Of a stretch of DNA of 64,000 nt, positions 33,528 through 43,911 are shown piece after piece. The notes beneath the pieces were generated by a model. The model was given only the letters and a program-made list of their open reading frames with translations. It was not told where the DNA came from and ran no database searches. The DNA comes from Zingiber officinale (Eukaryota; Streptophyta; Magnoliopsida; Zingiberales; Zingiberaceae). Each line of letters opens with the position of its first letter. Position 1 is the stretch's first letter. The translations under genes and the position numbers were made by a program. The stretch is taken from contig NC_056001.1 of the NCBI RefSeq assembly GCF_018446385.1, positions 10,286,672 through 10,350,671 on the forward strand. The letters are read 5' to 3'.

Positions 33528-34382
33528 ACCGGAAAGTTGTTCGGTTGCATCATTAAATACTTTTAAAATTTCACAAATACTACTACAAATATTCCATTGT
33601 TGTGAAAATAAATATATATTAGTATTAGTGTTTTGTGCAAAAAATGAACATAATAATTCTTTATATTGAAATGAATCTTGTAATAATTGGTATGTTGAAT
33701 TCCAACGTGTTGGTACATCACATGGAAATTTTTTAGGTCTCATTCCATTAATTTTACAAAACATACCCCATTGTTTCATTATAGATGGATGAGACCATAA
33801 ATAAGAAATTGCAATTCTAATTGGTTTAATATAACTTTCTAAAATTTTTAAACCATCTTGAACACATAAATTTAAAACATGGCATACACAACGAATATGA
33901 AAAAATAAACCTCCAATAATAGGTTGACAAACAAATGTTAGATCATCTATACAAGCGGTATTAGAACTAGCATTATCTAATGATATTGAAAATATTTTAT
34001 GAGTTAAACCATATTCTTCTAAAATTAAACATAATAATTGTGCGATATTATGAGCATTATGTGATTCATCAAAAACTCTATAAGCTAATAATCTTTTTTG
34101 GAGGTTCCAAGAGTTATCGATCCAATGGCAAGTCACACTCATATACGAATGTGTTTGCCAATGATGACTCCAAATATCGGAACATAAAGAAACTTTATTA
34201 TCTAATTTACTAAATTCATCAATTAAATTCTTTTTTCCTTGTTTTACTAATTTTTTAATTGTACGAGTAAGTGTAGTCCTAGGAACACTTTTAGCACATG
34301 GATTAAGAGATTCTTTACAAAAATCTTCAAATGTGCATTTAGATCCAAAACTAAAAGAAAGATGTTCTACGGAAACAAATTT
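33528..34382 (-). pseudogene. hAT transposase, N-terminal and catalytic part
   Basis: The frame holds an hAT RNase H-like fold: KVSLCSDIWSHH (first catalytic Asp region), SISLDNASSNTACI (second Asp region), then HIRCVCHVLNLCVQDGL, the family's C..H motif, and DVPTRWNSTYQLL. It stops at the LTR element and continues at 28782. The BED-type zinc finger expected upstream is missing. About 44 extra residues at the start of the open frame (to 34514) are encoded by retrotransposon leader and LTR, giving a chance fusion of frames. Confidence 0.83.
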
Positions 34383-34502
34383 AGCTTGATAAAGTCTTGA
34401 ACTTGAAGAATTTGCTCCAACTTCTTCACCCTCTCTTTTCTTGATATGCTTGACCCTTCCGGCGATGATTCCGGTGAAGAGCGGCCTCGCTCTGATACCA
34501 CT

Positions 34503-36196
34503 TGTTAGGTCCAAAAGTAGCTAGAGGGGGGGGGTGAATAGCTCGTCGCGTGCTCGTCGCTTGGCGTTGCTTGTTTCTTCAAGGATATGCAGCGGAAAAT
34601 ACAGAAACAAATACAACCACGCTAACACTAGGATTTTACTTGGTATCCACCTCCAAAGGAGGTGACTAATCCAAGGATCCACACCACGCACGCACCCTCC
34701 ACTATGAAACACTCCTTTTCGGTAACTACCGAGGGCGGAGAAGCCCTACAAGACTCTCAGTACAAGAAGAAGAAAGGGAAATACAAGTTAAGCAAAAGCT
34801 TACAAGATGTGCAGTAAAAACCCTAACCCTAACTTCTTCCTCTTGCAATAGATCCGCCTCTTGACTTGGAAAGCCTCCAAGAACCTTCAAGAACTGGCGA
34901 TCACGTGCTTGTAGAGAGCTGTGGAGGAGCTGGAATGAATCTGAGAAGAGCTCGTAAAGCGATGCCGAAGACCACGCTCGCTGCGGCTTTAAACCCGACG
35001 CAGCGGTTGGATCCCGATCGATTCGAATGTTCGCGCGGAGGCTGGATCGATCCACGGATCGATCCAGCGCCTACGAGAAGCGCTGGATCGATCCACGGAT
35101 CGATCCGGCTATCGCAGCAGCATCGTCCGATCGATCGGCCGATCGATCGGGACCTCTGATCGATCCACGGATCGATCCGAAACTTCTGATCATTGGGAAC
35201 TGGATCGATCCACCGATCGATCCACCGGATCGATCCACGGATCGATCCGACTTGGTTTTGCCCAAAACCAAGTCCCAATCCTCCCTAACCAACATCCGTC
35301 AACCTTGACTTGTTGGTACATCATGCCTCGCATCCGGTCACCCTTGACCTGCTAGGACTCCCCACCAAGTGTCCGGTCAACCTTTGACCCACTTGGACTT
35401 TTACTCGTCGTGCCAAGTATCCGGTCACTCCATTGACCTGGAGTTCACCAGATGTCCGGTCAACCTTGACCCATCTGGACTTCCTCCTTTGCCAAGTATC
35501 CATCAATCCTTTGACCTACTTGGACTTCCCAACACCAGATGTCCGATCATCCTTGGTCCATCTGGATTTCCTTCCTTGCCAAGTATTCAGTCAATCCTTT
35601 GACCTACTTGGACTTCCCAACACCAGATGTCCGATCATCCTTGATCCATCTGGATTTCCTTCCTTGCCAAGTATCCAGTCAATCCTTTGACCTACTTGGA
35701 CTTCCCAACACCAGATGTCCGATCATCCTTGATCCATCTGGATTTCCTTCCTTGCCTGGCTTCACTCACCAGGACTTTCACCTAGCTTCACTCACTAGGG
35801 TTTTCCATCTGCCTAGCTTCACTCACTAGGACTTTCACCTGGCTTCACTCACCAGGACTTTCACCTAGCTTCACTCACTAGGATTTCCTTCTGCCTAGCT
35901 TCACTCACTAGGACTTCCTTCTGCCTAGCTTCACTCACTAGGACTTTCACCTGGCTTCACTCACCAGGACTTTCACCTAGCTTCACTCACTAGGATTTCC
36001 TTCTGCCTAGCTTCACTCACTAGGATTTCCTTCTGCCTAGCTTCACTCACTAGGACTTTCACAGTCAAGTATCCGGTCAACCTTGACCTACTTGACTCTT
36101 CTTCGATCAATATCTTATTGTCAAACATCTAAACCCAAACCAAGACTCAGCTTGGTTAACCAGGTCAACCTTGACCTGAGGGATTTTGCACCAACA
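34503..36196 (-). repeat. 3' LTR of the second gag-only family
   Basis: TGTTAGGTCC to CCAACA, 1,694 bp. From left to right it contains G/C-balanced sequence, GATCGATC palindromes (35039-35250), two-part hairpin units (35286-35755) and simple hairpin units (35756-36060). The purine tract AAAAAGGGGGAGAT lies outside its right end at 36197. Confidence 0.88.
35286..36110. repeat. Hairpin-unit array with varying arms
   Basis: First part: units such as CCAGATG-TCC-GGTCAA-CC-TTGACC-CATCTGG at 35448-35478 and CCAAGTA..TACTTGG at 35492-35523, with an outer and an inner stem. Second part: about 14 units of CCTGG..CCAGG or CCTAG..CTAGG around a TTCACTCA loop, each followed by ACTTTC or ATTTCC. Confidence 0.88.
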
Positions 36197-38766
36197 ATCT
36201 CCCCCTTTTTGATGTTTGACAATACCACAATAACACTTACAATCCCACATGTAAGTTAGGCTAATCCTATAGCCTCCTTCTTCATGCCACTGGGTAATGA
36301 ACACATAAGTTAAGCTTTTCATTCTCCCCCTAAGAGGGCAAACTCCCTCTAGGTAATGAAAACCTAACTTACTTCCTTTCATTCTCCCCCTATTGGCACA
36401 CATCAACCCCCTACTAATAAAACACATCAACCCGTCTTTGGACACACATCAACCTATGCTCCAATTTTGGGCACACTTCAACAACTTCATCTGTTGAAAA
36501 CTCTCCCCCTGAAGAGTTGCTCATCGTGATCACAACTTCACTCATTGTGATCAACACAATAATGAAGGTCTCATACCCTTCATTTATCCTTAACTTCTTC
36601 CTCAATGTAGACAAATACCCAACCTTGAGCATTTTCTAACATCTTGAGTTCCCACTTGAAATAATGAGGATATCCACTCCCCATTTCAAGTTCAACTGCT
36701 CATCCATGAGCATTCTCTTAACAGAAGGTTAACCACCTTCCAAGGTTTATGAAAAATAATTTTCATGTCTTTAAAGAGTCCCTTCCCCTAAAGACATGGT
36801 TGTAACTTCTGTCATTGCACCAACAATGACTTGGAATCCCTAAACCTTTAGGAAACCCAGATTTAGAAGTTTTGAAGTTCAAATGTTCAAAATTTGAAAC
36901 AAACCTCAACCTAAACTTCAATGAAGTCTTCCTTAACCATTCCATCCTTGTTTTCAACACGAAAACACCCTTTTTATGTATACAAATGTATTTTAAGGGT
37001 TTGGAATGGTTACCTAGACTAAAATAGGTTTAAAGTGCTGAAATCAGGCTTTCCTAGCCAAAATCAGCAACTTGGATCGATTGGAGTTGGGTTCCAATCG
37101 ATTGAACCTTTCTGAATCGATCCACTGATCGATTCAGAATACCTGGATCGATCGGCTGATCGATCCAGCGAGCTACTGCTCGCGAGATTTGCCTTCTGAA
37201 TCGATCCATGGATCGATTCAGGCACTCCAATCGATCCATGGATCGATCGGAGCTCTGATAGTTGCTGAAATTCCATTTCAGTCAACTTCAGAAACCCCTA
37301 GAAAATTCTACAAAAATCCAAAAATTATGAAATTTCGTGTAGACATTGTTTAGGGCATATATTATCAAGGAAAAATAGTTTTCTATGAAAATACATCATC
37401 TTTTCAAAGATTGACACAAACTTGAAAACTTGCAAAAACTTTAGTGTTTTCTTCAAGTTTGTGTCTAACTATTCAATGGTGATTACTATCAAAAGATAGC
37501 CTTCACCAAGGTTTTCCAAAATCATTTTGAAAACTTTTTCAAAACCAATATCCCACCATGTTCCTTGGGCATAATGCACATGACTTGTACATTAGCTTTC
37601 CCAATGATGGGAAAACACATATCTATGTGTTTTGATGAAACTAAACTCAAAAGAATGCACTAAATCAACATCTTGAGTTTTGTTCATCATCCTAACATCT
37701 CACTTGTATCTAATGTGCACTAAAACACATACAAGTCATCTTATAGGTCTTTGTGAGATGTAGATTTTGGTTTTGCCCTAATCTAGGGATCATGCATATC
37801 TATCTAGGCATTTTGGAGATATTAGACACCCACCTAGGATGTCACTTGTTAATAAGTGTTGTTAAATGCCTTTTGTCCTTAATTAGAAGGAATTAAACTT
37901 AATGCATGATAATGTTATGACATACATCAAAAAGAAATAATTTTCAAAAGAAAATATCCTATAATTACATGATGTATGAATGTCATGACATGGTATTTTT
38001 GGATTTTTCATAATAAAACATGAACGCAAAAATAGACATGATGTCATGACATATGATGGGCAAACAATCATGGCAAGATTTAACATAAATAAAATATACC
38101 TAGATTAACTATCTAAGTATCCTTAAAACCTTAGCTAAACTTACAACTTAATCCTAGATTGCCCTTAAGTGCGTCACGAAAACGCCAAAACCTAAATTGG
38201 CATTTCTAATTCCCTTGATTAATTTATGCCAATTGAAATTAAGCATATTCCTCAAATGTTGGCATATTTCATTTTTCCACAAGAGTAGCACTTTAAAGTT
38301 AAGGCCCGGATTGCCTTAAATTTCCTAAGAACATACCAAAATCCCAACTTGGTAGCTCTTATGAATTTCCCAATATGTGCCTTTTAAGATTAAAATCAAA
38401 TTTTCACCACTAGGCACATTTTACTCTTTCAAGGAGTAAATAATAGTTCCATTTCATTTTCAAAGGTTAACAAAAACCTTGAAAATGCTCCTTGAGTGTC
38501 AATTTCCTCAAAGTTGGGTTAACTACCCTTCTAATCGGAGTTGACACTCTCTAACCCATCTATGGGGTAGAGAAGATGCTCCTAGGAACCCAACACCTAT
38601 TGGTGCTCCTTGGATGCTCTAGATACTCACTAGGGATAACTTCCCTAGATACCTTCCTAGTGACCTTGTTTGGCTTCTTGGAGGCCTTGGTCACACTTTC
38701 TAGGTCAACTCTAGGGATAGCCTCCCTTGTGACCTTGTTTGTGAATTTCTTAGACTTCTTAGAAGA
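36197..38766 (-). other. Non-coding internal region downstream of gag, with palindrome cluster
   Basis: It begins at the purine tract and holds no pol domain and no frame above 110 codons with family resemblance. A cluster of GATCGATC palindromes at 37075-37260 resembles the one in the LTR. The remainder is A/T-rich. Confidence 0.65.
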
Positions 38767-40302
38767 CTATGTCACATTTATTGCAAAAGTAGTCTTAGGG
38801 ATGAGTTCCTTAGTATTTTTGGCTTGACCACTAGACCTAGGGTTTGTTCCATAACTATATGAAACTCTATGGTAAGAGGGCACATCCTTCTTAGCCTTTG
38901 GTTTGTATCCCAAACCTCTATGGCCATTGGATGGCTTTTGTACCCCTAAACCTAGGTTATGCTCTTTTTGCCCTAATAGGATATTTTCCATCCTATTTAG
39001 GGTCTTTTCCATTTTATCAAGTCTTGACCTCAAGACTTGATTTTCCATCACTAAGTCCTTAGTTTTTGTTTTTCCATTAAGTTCATGAGCATTTTTGTTT
39101 CTAGGCTTGTAGCTACAATCCTTAGAGTTCTTGCCTAGACTTTTACCTACATTCCTAGCCTTAGATGTAGTAGTTTTGGCATGTAGGGCCACATGCTTTT
39201 CCTTAAAGCCCTCATGCTTCCTATTCTTATGGTAAATTGCATTAAAATGATAAAAGTTTGAACTATCATGCTTTTTACCATAATGTAAAGGGGTAGGCTC
39301 AATAAATGTTACCTTCCTTTTTACCTTAGAGGCTCCCCCTTGACTTGAGCTTCCTCCTTGAGCCTTGACCATCTTCTTCCCCTTAGGGCATTGACTCCGA
39401 TAATGCCCCTTTTGATTGCAAGAGAAGCATATGATATGCTCCTTGCTCTTCTTTGTTCCGGGAATGGTCTCCTCGGGCTTCTCCTTGCCCTTTTGCGTCA
39501 CTTGACCCTTCTTCTTGGCCAAGTTGGGACACTTGCTCTTGTAGTGCCCACTTTCCCTACACTCAAAACATATGATATGATTTTTATTATTAATTGAAAT
39601 GTTTATACCTTCTTGTGTAGGGATGGCACTTGCTCCTCCATTTGATATTTCTTGAATTTCGGAGGTGGCACCATCTTCTTCTTCTTCACTTGACCCGGAT
39701 GTAGAAGCTTCTCCTTCTTCTTGATCCGGCGTCATCAAGGATTGCTCCCCCTCAATCCTAGAGGTGGAGGCTTCATCATCTTGAACATGAAACAAGGAGT
39801 ATGCTCCCTCCTTGTTCCCTTCGTTGCATTCCCTTGAGGATGAAGCTTCTTGGATTTCCTCTTCTTCGGAGGTTGAGCATCTCTCAACCTCGGAGTCCTC
39901 CACTTGATCTTGCTCCAAAGAGTCACCCTCTCTGGATTCTTCATGATCTTGTACAGTGGAGGGGATCTCTTTATGAAGTTTGTCCAATTTGCTCCATAAT
40001 TCCTTTGCATCTTCAAATTCTCCAATTTTGCAAAGGATGATGCTTGGCAATAAATTGACCAAAAGCTTGGTCACTTTGTCATTAGCCTCGCACCTTTGGA
40101 CTTGCTCTTGGCTCCACTTGCTCCTCTTGAGAACTTTACCCTTTGAATTTCTTGGAGCCTTGAAGCCTTCCATTAGAGCAAACCATTGCTCTATCTCCAT
40201 CATAAGAAAATTTTCGATTCTTGATTTCCAAGAATCGAAACTCGTAGAAGTGTATGGTGGAGCCACCCTTGTGTCAAATCCAAGCCCATCTTGGAATTGC
40301 AT
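38767..40302 (-). CDS. Gag of the second gag-only family, two zinc knuckles
   Basis: Open for 511 codons from the first ATG at 40302 (MQFQDGLGF); it is also open upstream into the primer-binding site, where only GTG is available, so translation could begin elsewhere. The N-terminus has a DUF4219-like stretch (YTSTSFDSWKSRIENFLMM). An acidic, Ser/Glu-rich middle leads to two CCHC knuckles, CFECRESGHYKSKC near residue 248 and CFSCNQKGHYRSQC near 290. A coiled coil (LRSRLDKMEKTLNRMENIL) lies near residue 430. It differs from the gag at 12247 in having two knuckles and a shorter capsid-like part. The frame is intact, but no protease or RT is encoded in the element. Confidence 0.83.
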   Translation of the reverse strand: MQFQDGLGFDTRVAPPYTSTSFDSWKSRIENFLMMEIEQWFALMEGFKAPRNSKGKVLKRSKWSQEQVQRCEANDKVTKLLVNLLPSIILCKIGEFEDAKELWSKLDKLHKEIPSTVQDHEESREGDSLEQDQVEDSEVERCSTSEEEEIQEASSSRECNEGNKEGAYSLFHVQDDEASTSRIEGEQSLMTPDQEEGEASTSGSSEEEEDGATSEIQEISNGGASAIPTQEGINISINNKNHIICFECRESGHYKSKCPNLAKKKGQVTQKGKEKPEETIPGTKKSKEHIICFSCNQKGHYRSQCPKGKKMVKAQGGSSSQGGASKVKRKVTFIEPTPLHYGKKHDSSNFYHFNAIYHKNRKHEGFKEKHVALHAKTTTSKARNVGKSLGKNSKDCSYKPRNKNAHELNGKTKTKDLVMENQVLRSRLDKMEKTLNRMENILLGQKEHNLGLGVQKPSNGHRGLGYKPKAKKDVPSYHRVSYSYGTNPRSSGQAKNTKELIPKTTFAINVT

Positions 40303-40418
40303 CTTAAAGTTGAGCTTGATAAAGTCTTGAACTTGAAGAATTTGCTCCAACTTCTTCACCCTCTCTTTTCTTGATATGCTTGACCCTTCCGGCGATGATT
40401 CCGGTGAAGAGCGGCCTC

Positions 40419-40430
40419 GCTCTGATACCA
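40419..40430 (-). other. Primer-binding site of the second gag-only family
   Basis: TGGTATCAGAGC on the minus strand, two bases inside the 5' LTR. A second copy at 34489-34500 lies just left of the 3' LTR. Confidence 0.85.
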
Positions 40431-40432
40431 CT

Positions 40433-42114
40433 TGTTAGGTCCAAAAGTAGCTCGCGTGCTCGTCGCTTGGCGTTGCTTGTTTCTTCAAGGATATGCAGCG
40501 GAAAATACAGAAACAAATACAACCACGCTAACACTAGGATTTTACTTGGTATCCACCTCCAAAGGAGGTGACTAATCCAAGGATCCACACCACGCACGCA
40601 CCCTCCACTATGAAACACTCCTTTTCGGTAACTACCGAGGGCGGAGAAGCCCTACAAGACTCTCAGTACAAGAAGAAGAAAGGGAAATACAAGTTAAGCA
40701 AAAGCTTACAAGATGTGCAGTAAAAACCCTAACCCTAACTTCTTCCTCTTGCAATAGATCCGCCTCTTGACTTGGAAAGCCTCCAAGAACCTTCAAGAAC
40801 TGGCGATCACGTGCTTGTAGAGAGCTGTGGAGGAGCTGGAATGAATCTGAGAAGAGCTCGTAAAGCGATGCCGAAGACCACGCTCGCCTGCGGCTTTAAA
40901 CCCGACGCAACGGTCGGATCCCGATCGATTCGAATGTTCGAATCGATCGGGAGGCTGGATCGATCCACGGATCGATCCGGCGCTTAAAACGCTCGATCGA
41001 TCCACGGATCGATCCACGCTTATCGCGCGAAGCAGCACGATCGACCGATCGATCGGGACCTCGATCGATCCACGGATCGATCCGTGGATCGATCGCCAGA
41101 AGAACTGGATCGATCCACCGATCGATCCACGGCTGATCGATCCACGGATCGATCCAAGACTTGGTTTTGCCCAAAACCAAGTCCCAATCCTCCCTAACCA
41201 ACATCCGGTCAACCTTGACTTGTTGGTACATCATGCCTCGCATCTGGTCACTCCCTTGACCTGCTAGGACTCCCCACCAAGTGTCCGGTCAATCCCTTTG
41301 ACCCACTTGGACTTTTACTCGTCGTGCCAAGTATCCGGTCACTCCATTGACCTACTTGGGGTTCCACCAGATGTCTGGTCAACCTTGACCCATCTGGACT
41401 TCCTTCCTTGCCAAGTATCCATCAATCCTTTGACCTACTTGGACTTCCCAACACCGATGTCCGATCATCCTTGGTCCATCGGATTTCCTTCCTTGCCAAG
41501 TATCCGGTCAATCCCTTTGACCTACTTGGACTTCCCAACACCGGATGTCCGATCATCCTTGATCCATCTCGATTTCCTTTCTTGCCAAGTATCCAGTCAA
41601 TCCTTTGACCTACTTGGACTTCTCAACACCAGATGTCCGATCATCCTTGATCCATCTGGATTTCCTTCCTTGCCTGGCTTCACTCACCAGGACTTTCACC
41701 TAGCTTCACTCACTAGGGTTTTCCATCTGCCTAGCTTCACTCACTAGGACTTTCACCTGGCTTCACTCACCAGGACTTTCACCTAGCTTCACTCACTAGG
41801 ATTTCCTTCTGCCTAGCTTCACTCACTAGGACTTCCTTCTGCCTAGCTTCACTCACTAGGACTTTCACCTGGCTTCACTCACCAGGACTTTCACCTAGCT
41901 TCACTCACTAGGATTTCCTTCTGCCTAGCTTCACTCACTAGGACTTCCTTCTGCCTAGCTTCACTCACTAGGACTTTCACAGTCAAGTATCCGGTCAACC
42001 TTGACCTACTTGACTCTTCTTCGATCAATATCTTATTGTCAAACATCTAAACCCAAACCAAGACTCAGCTTGGTTAACCAGGTCAACCTTGACCTGAGGG
42101 ATTTTGCACCAACA
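40433..42114 (-). repeat. 5' LTR of the second gag-only family
   Basis: Partner of 34503-36196 and closely similar. It lacks a 20-base block near 40453 and has the hairpin array at 41190-41990. It ends at CCAACA 42114 next to gag of the enclosing element. Confidence 0.87.
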
Positions 42115-42982
42115 TCTTGTCCGTGCTTGTGTCCTTATTGTTGTCCTTGCTTTTTAATTTTGGGTAGTTGTCCTTTACAAGTCCTTCTTCATTACAGTGG
42201 TAGCATTTGATCTTTCTTTTTCTTCTCTTACTCTGTACTTGATTAAACTTATTGGATTTGAATAATTTTTTAAATATCCTTACCATTAACATCGTTTCGT
42301 CATCGTCAAGTGATGTCTCAGAATTTGGTTCATCCATTTTTGTTTTTAAGGAAATGTTTTGCCTTGATTCCTTCTTTAGATCTGCACATCTTGACTCATG
42401 AATTTCAAAAGTTGAAAAAGGTTCTTCTAAAGTGCTTACCTCTAAATCCTTAGAGATGAAATACGCATCTACTAAGGTCGACCATTCCAGAGTCCTAGGA
42501 AATGCGTCAAGTGTGTATCTTAGTGAATCTCGGTTGGTTACCTTTTCTCTAAGATTCGTGAGTCTAGTGATAAGCTCCTTGATTCTTGAGTGGAGGTGTG
42601 CGACGGTTTCGCCTTCTTCTAATCGAAGGTTGCTGATTTAATTCTGGAGCAGGTCCTATCTTGCTAGTTTTGCCTCCGAGGTCCCTTCGTATAGTTCTAG
42701 AAATTTCTCCCAGAGCTCCTTGGCTGACTCGTAGGCTCCAATATGGTTGACTTCTTGAGGTGGTAAAACGCTAAGAAAATGAAACTCTACTTTGCTGTTT
42801 GCCACGAAGTCAGCTTTCTCCTTCTTCATCCACTGATATTCTTCTTTATCTTTCGGGGTTACAAAATCATATTTCATAATGATTAATAATTTAAAATATA
42901 TTTTAAAAAATACCTCCATTTTTTTCTTCTAGTTCGCAAATTCCCCCTTGAACTTCAGTGAATAGATGCTTGGTCCTGCCAT
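42115..42982 (-). pseudogene. N-terminal part of the nested element's gag
   Basis: Starting at ATG 42982, translation shows MKYDFVTPK, LPPQEVNHIGAYESAKELWEKFLELYEGTSEAKLAR, ITRLTNLREKV and one zinc knuckle in altered form (CYHCNEEGLVKDNY, with the His and last Cys replaced). Two stops and the loss of knuckle residues show decay. It is cut after STDKM and resumes at 27638. Confidence 0.82.
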
Positions 42983-43039
42983 CTCGTGTGCTTCGTTCGG
43001 CGGTTAGTCCTCCTGAAGCGAACCCGCTCTAATACCACT

Positions 43040-43911
43040 TGTTGGTCCCTTGGCGACCGGTTAGAGGGAGGTGAATAACTTGCACAATAAAAATAGAAAA
43101 AAATACCTTTCTCGCCTTTATAGTTTAATAATCAACACTTGCATAAAAGAAATAAGAAACTAAAAAGAAAGGAAAAGACACAAAGGTTTACTTGGTTACA
43201 ACTGGGGAGGTTGTTAATCTTAGGAAGATGAAACGCTTACAAGTGTCTCCTTTAGGTGGAGAAGCCTCTTACAGCAGTTAAAACACTCAAAATGCAAAGC
43301 TAAACTCAAAGGAAATCAATTACAAGTGTTCTACTTTGCTATTGGGACTAGGGCTGTATTTATAGCTCTGGTCGGAGTGCCTCGATGGGTTCTAGGCGCT
43401 TCTAGGGGATAAACTTTATCCCCGTCGCAATGGATCGCGACAAACATGATCGGGATGAAATTCATGGTCCAAGAGCCCGGACCAAGTCCGAGTACCCGGA
43501 CCTAAGTTAACTTTATGTTAACTGTTTGGTCCGGGTTCTTGCTCTAGCTCCCCTCACTTGGATCCGGGTCTTCCGCTTCGGCTCCTCTCGCTTGGGTAAT
43601 CTCGGTCATCTGGAATAGGGCTCACCCAAACCCAACTTCCGGCCTTTGAGCAACCTTCCGCTCCGAATTCTCGTCCCTCGAAAATACCGCGCGCCTCCTT
43701 CTCGTCCGCCCGTGTACCCTTCCGTAGCACCTCATCCCTTGGACGCACCGAGCCCGTCGGCTCTTTCCCGTACTGTCCTTCTCACTAGTTGCATCTTTCG
43801 CTCGACTTCATGTGCTCCTAAGTTCATGCACACTTAGACATAGGGGTTAAATACCAATAGGACCTAATCTGACTTGGTTGATCACATCAAAACTACCTTG
43901 GGGTATTTACA
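43040..43911 (-). repeat. 5' LTR of the nested gag-only element
   Basis: TGTTGGTCCC to GTATTTACA, with a primer-binding site at 43026-43037 that has one change (TGGTATTAGAGC). Confidence 0.84.

Larger units (their letters stand above)
28778..33532. repeat. Target-site duplication ACCGG in the hAT transposase
   Basis: ACCGG at 28778-28782 precedes TGATCC, and ACCGG at 33528-33532 follows GGATCA. Taking out the insertion and one ACCGG keeps the transposase in one frame (…LSG then VYY…). Confidence 0.9.
27639..34382 (-). mobile_element. hAT DNA transposon, 5' end lost, split by an LTR element
   Basis: The left end is probably CAGACCTGACCACGG at 27639, followed by subterminal repeats of CGGTTC/GAACCG between 27660 and 27790. 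The transposase is encoded on the minus strand in two parts, 33528-34382 and 27962-28782, separated by the LTR element at 28783-33527. The right end, with the BED zinc finger and terminal repeat, is missing: at 34382 the sequence joins retrotransposon leader DNA. Confidence 0.78.
34383..42114 (-). mobile_element. Second gag-only family in LTR, internal, LTR, internal-start order
   Basis: On the minus strand the order is: LTR 42114-40433, primer-binding site 40430-40419, gag, non-coding region and purine tract, LTR 36196-34503, then a second primer-binding site (34500-34489) and 106 bases of second internal region, ending in hAT sequence at 34382. The internal region is 4.2 kb and encodes gag only. 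Because its two outer flanks belong to different sequences (gag of the host element on the right, hAT on the left) no target duplication is visible, and a deletion or recombination must have followed insertion. Confidence 0.82.
25587..43911 (-). mobile_element. Nested gag-only element, itself heavily interrupted
   Basis: Related to 10491-14471: LTRs at 25587-26439 and 43040-43911, a primer-binding site at 43026-43037, and only gag inside. The internal region is split between 27638 and 42115 by a hAT transposon and by another gag-only family. About 40 codons of gag are missing at that junction when compared with the intact copy at 12247-13527, so the insertion history includes a deletion. Confidence 0.85.
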
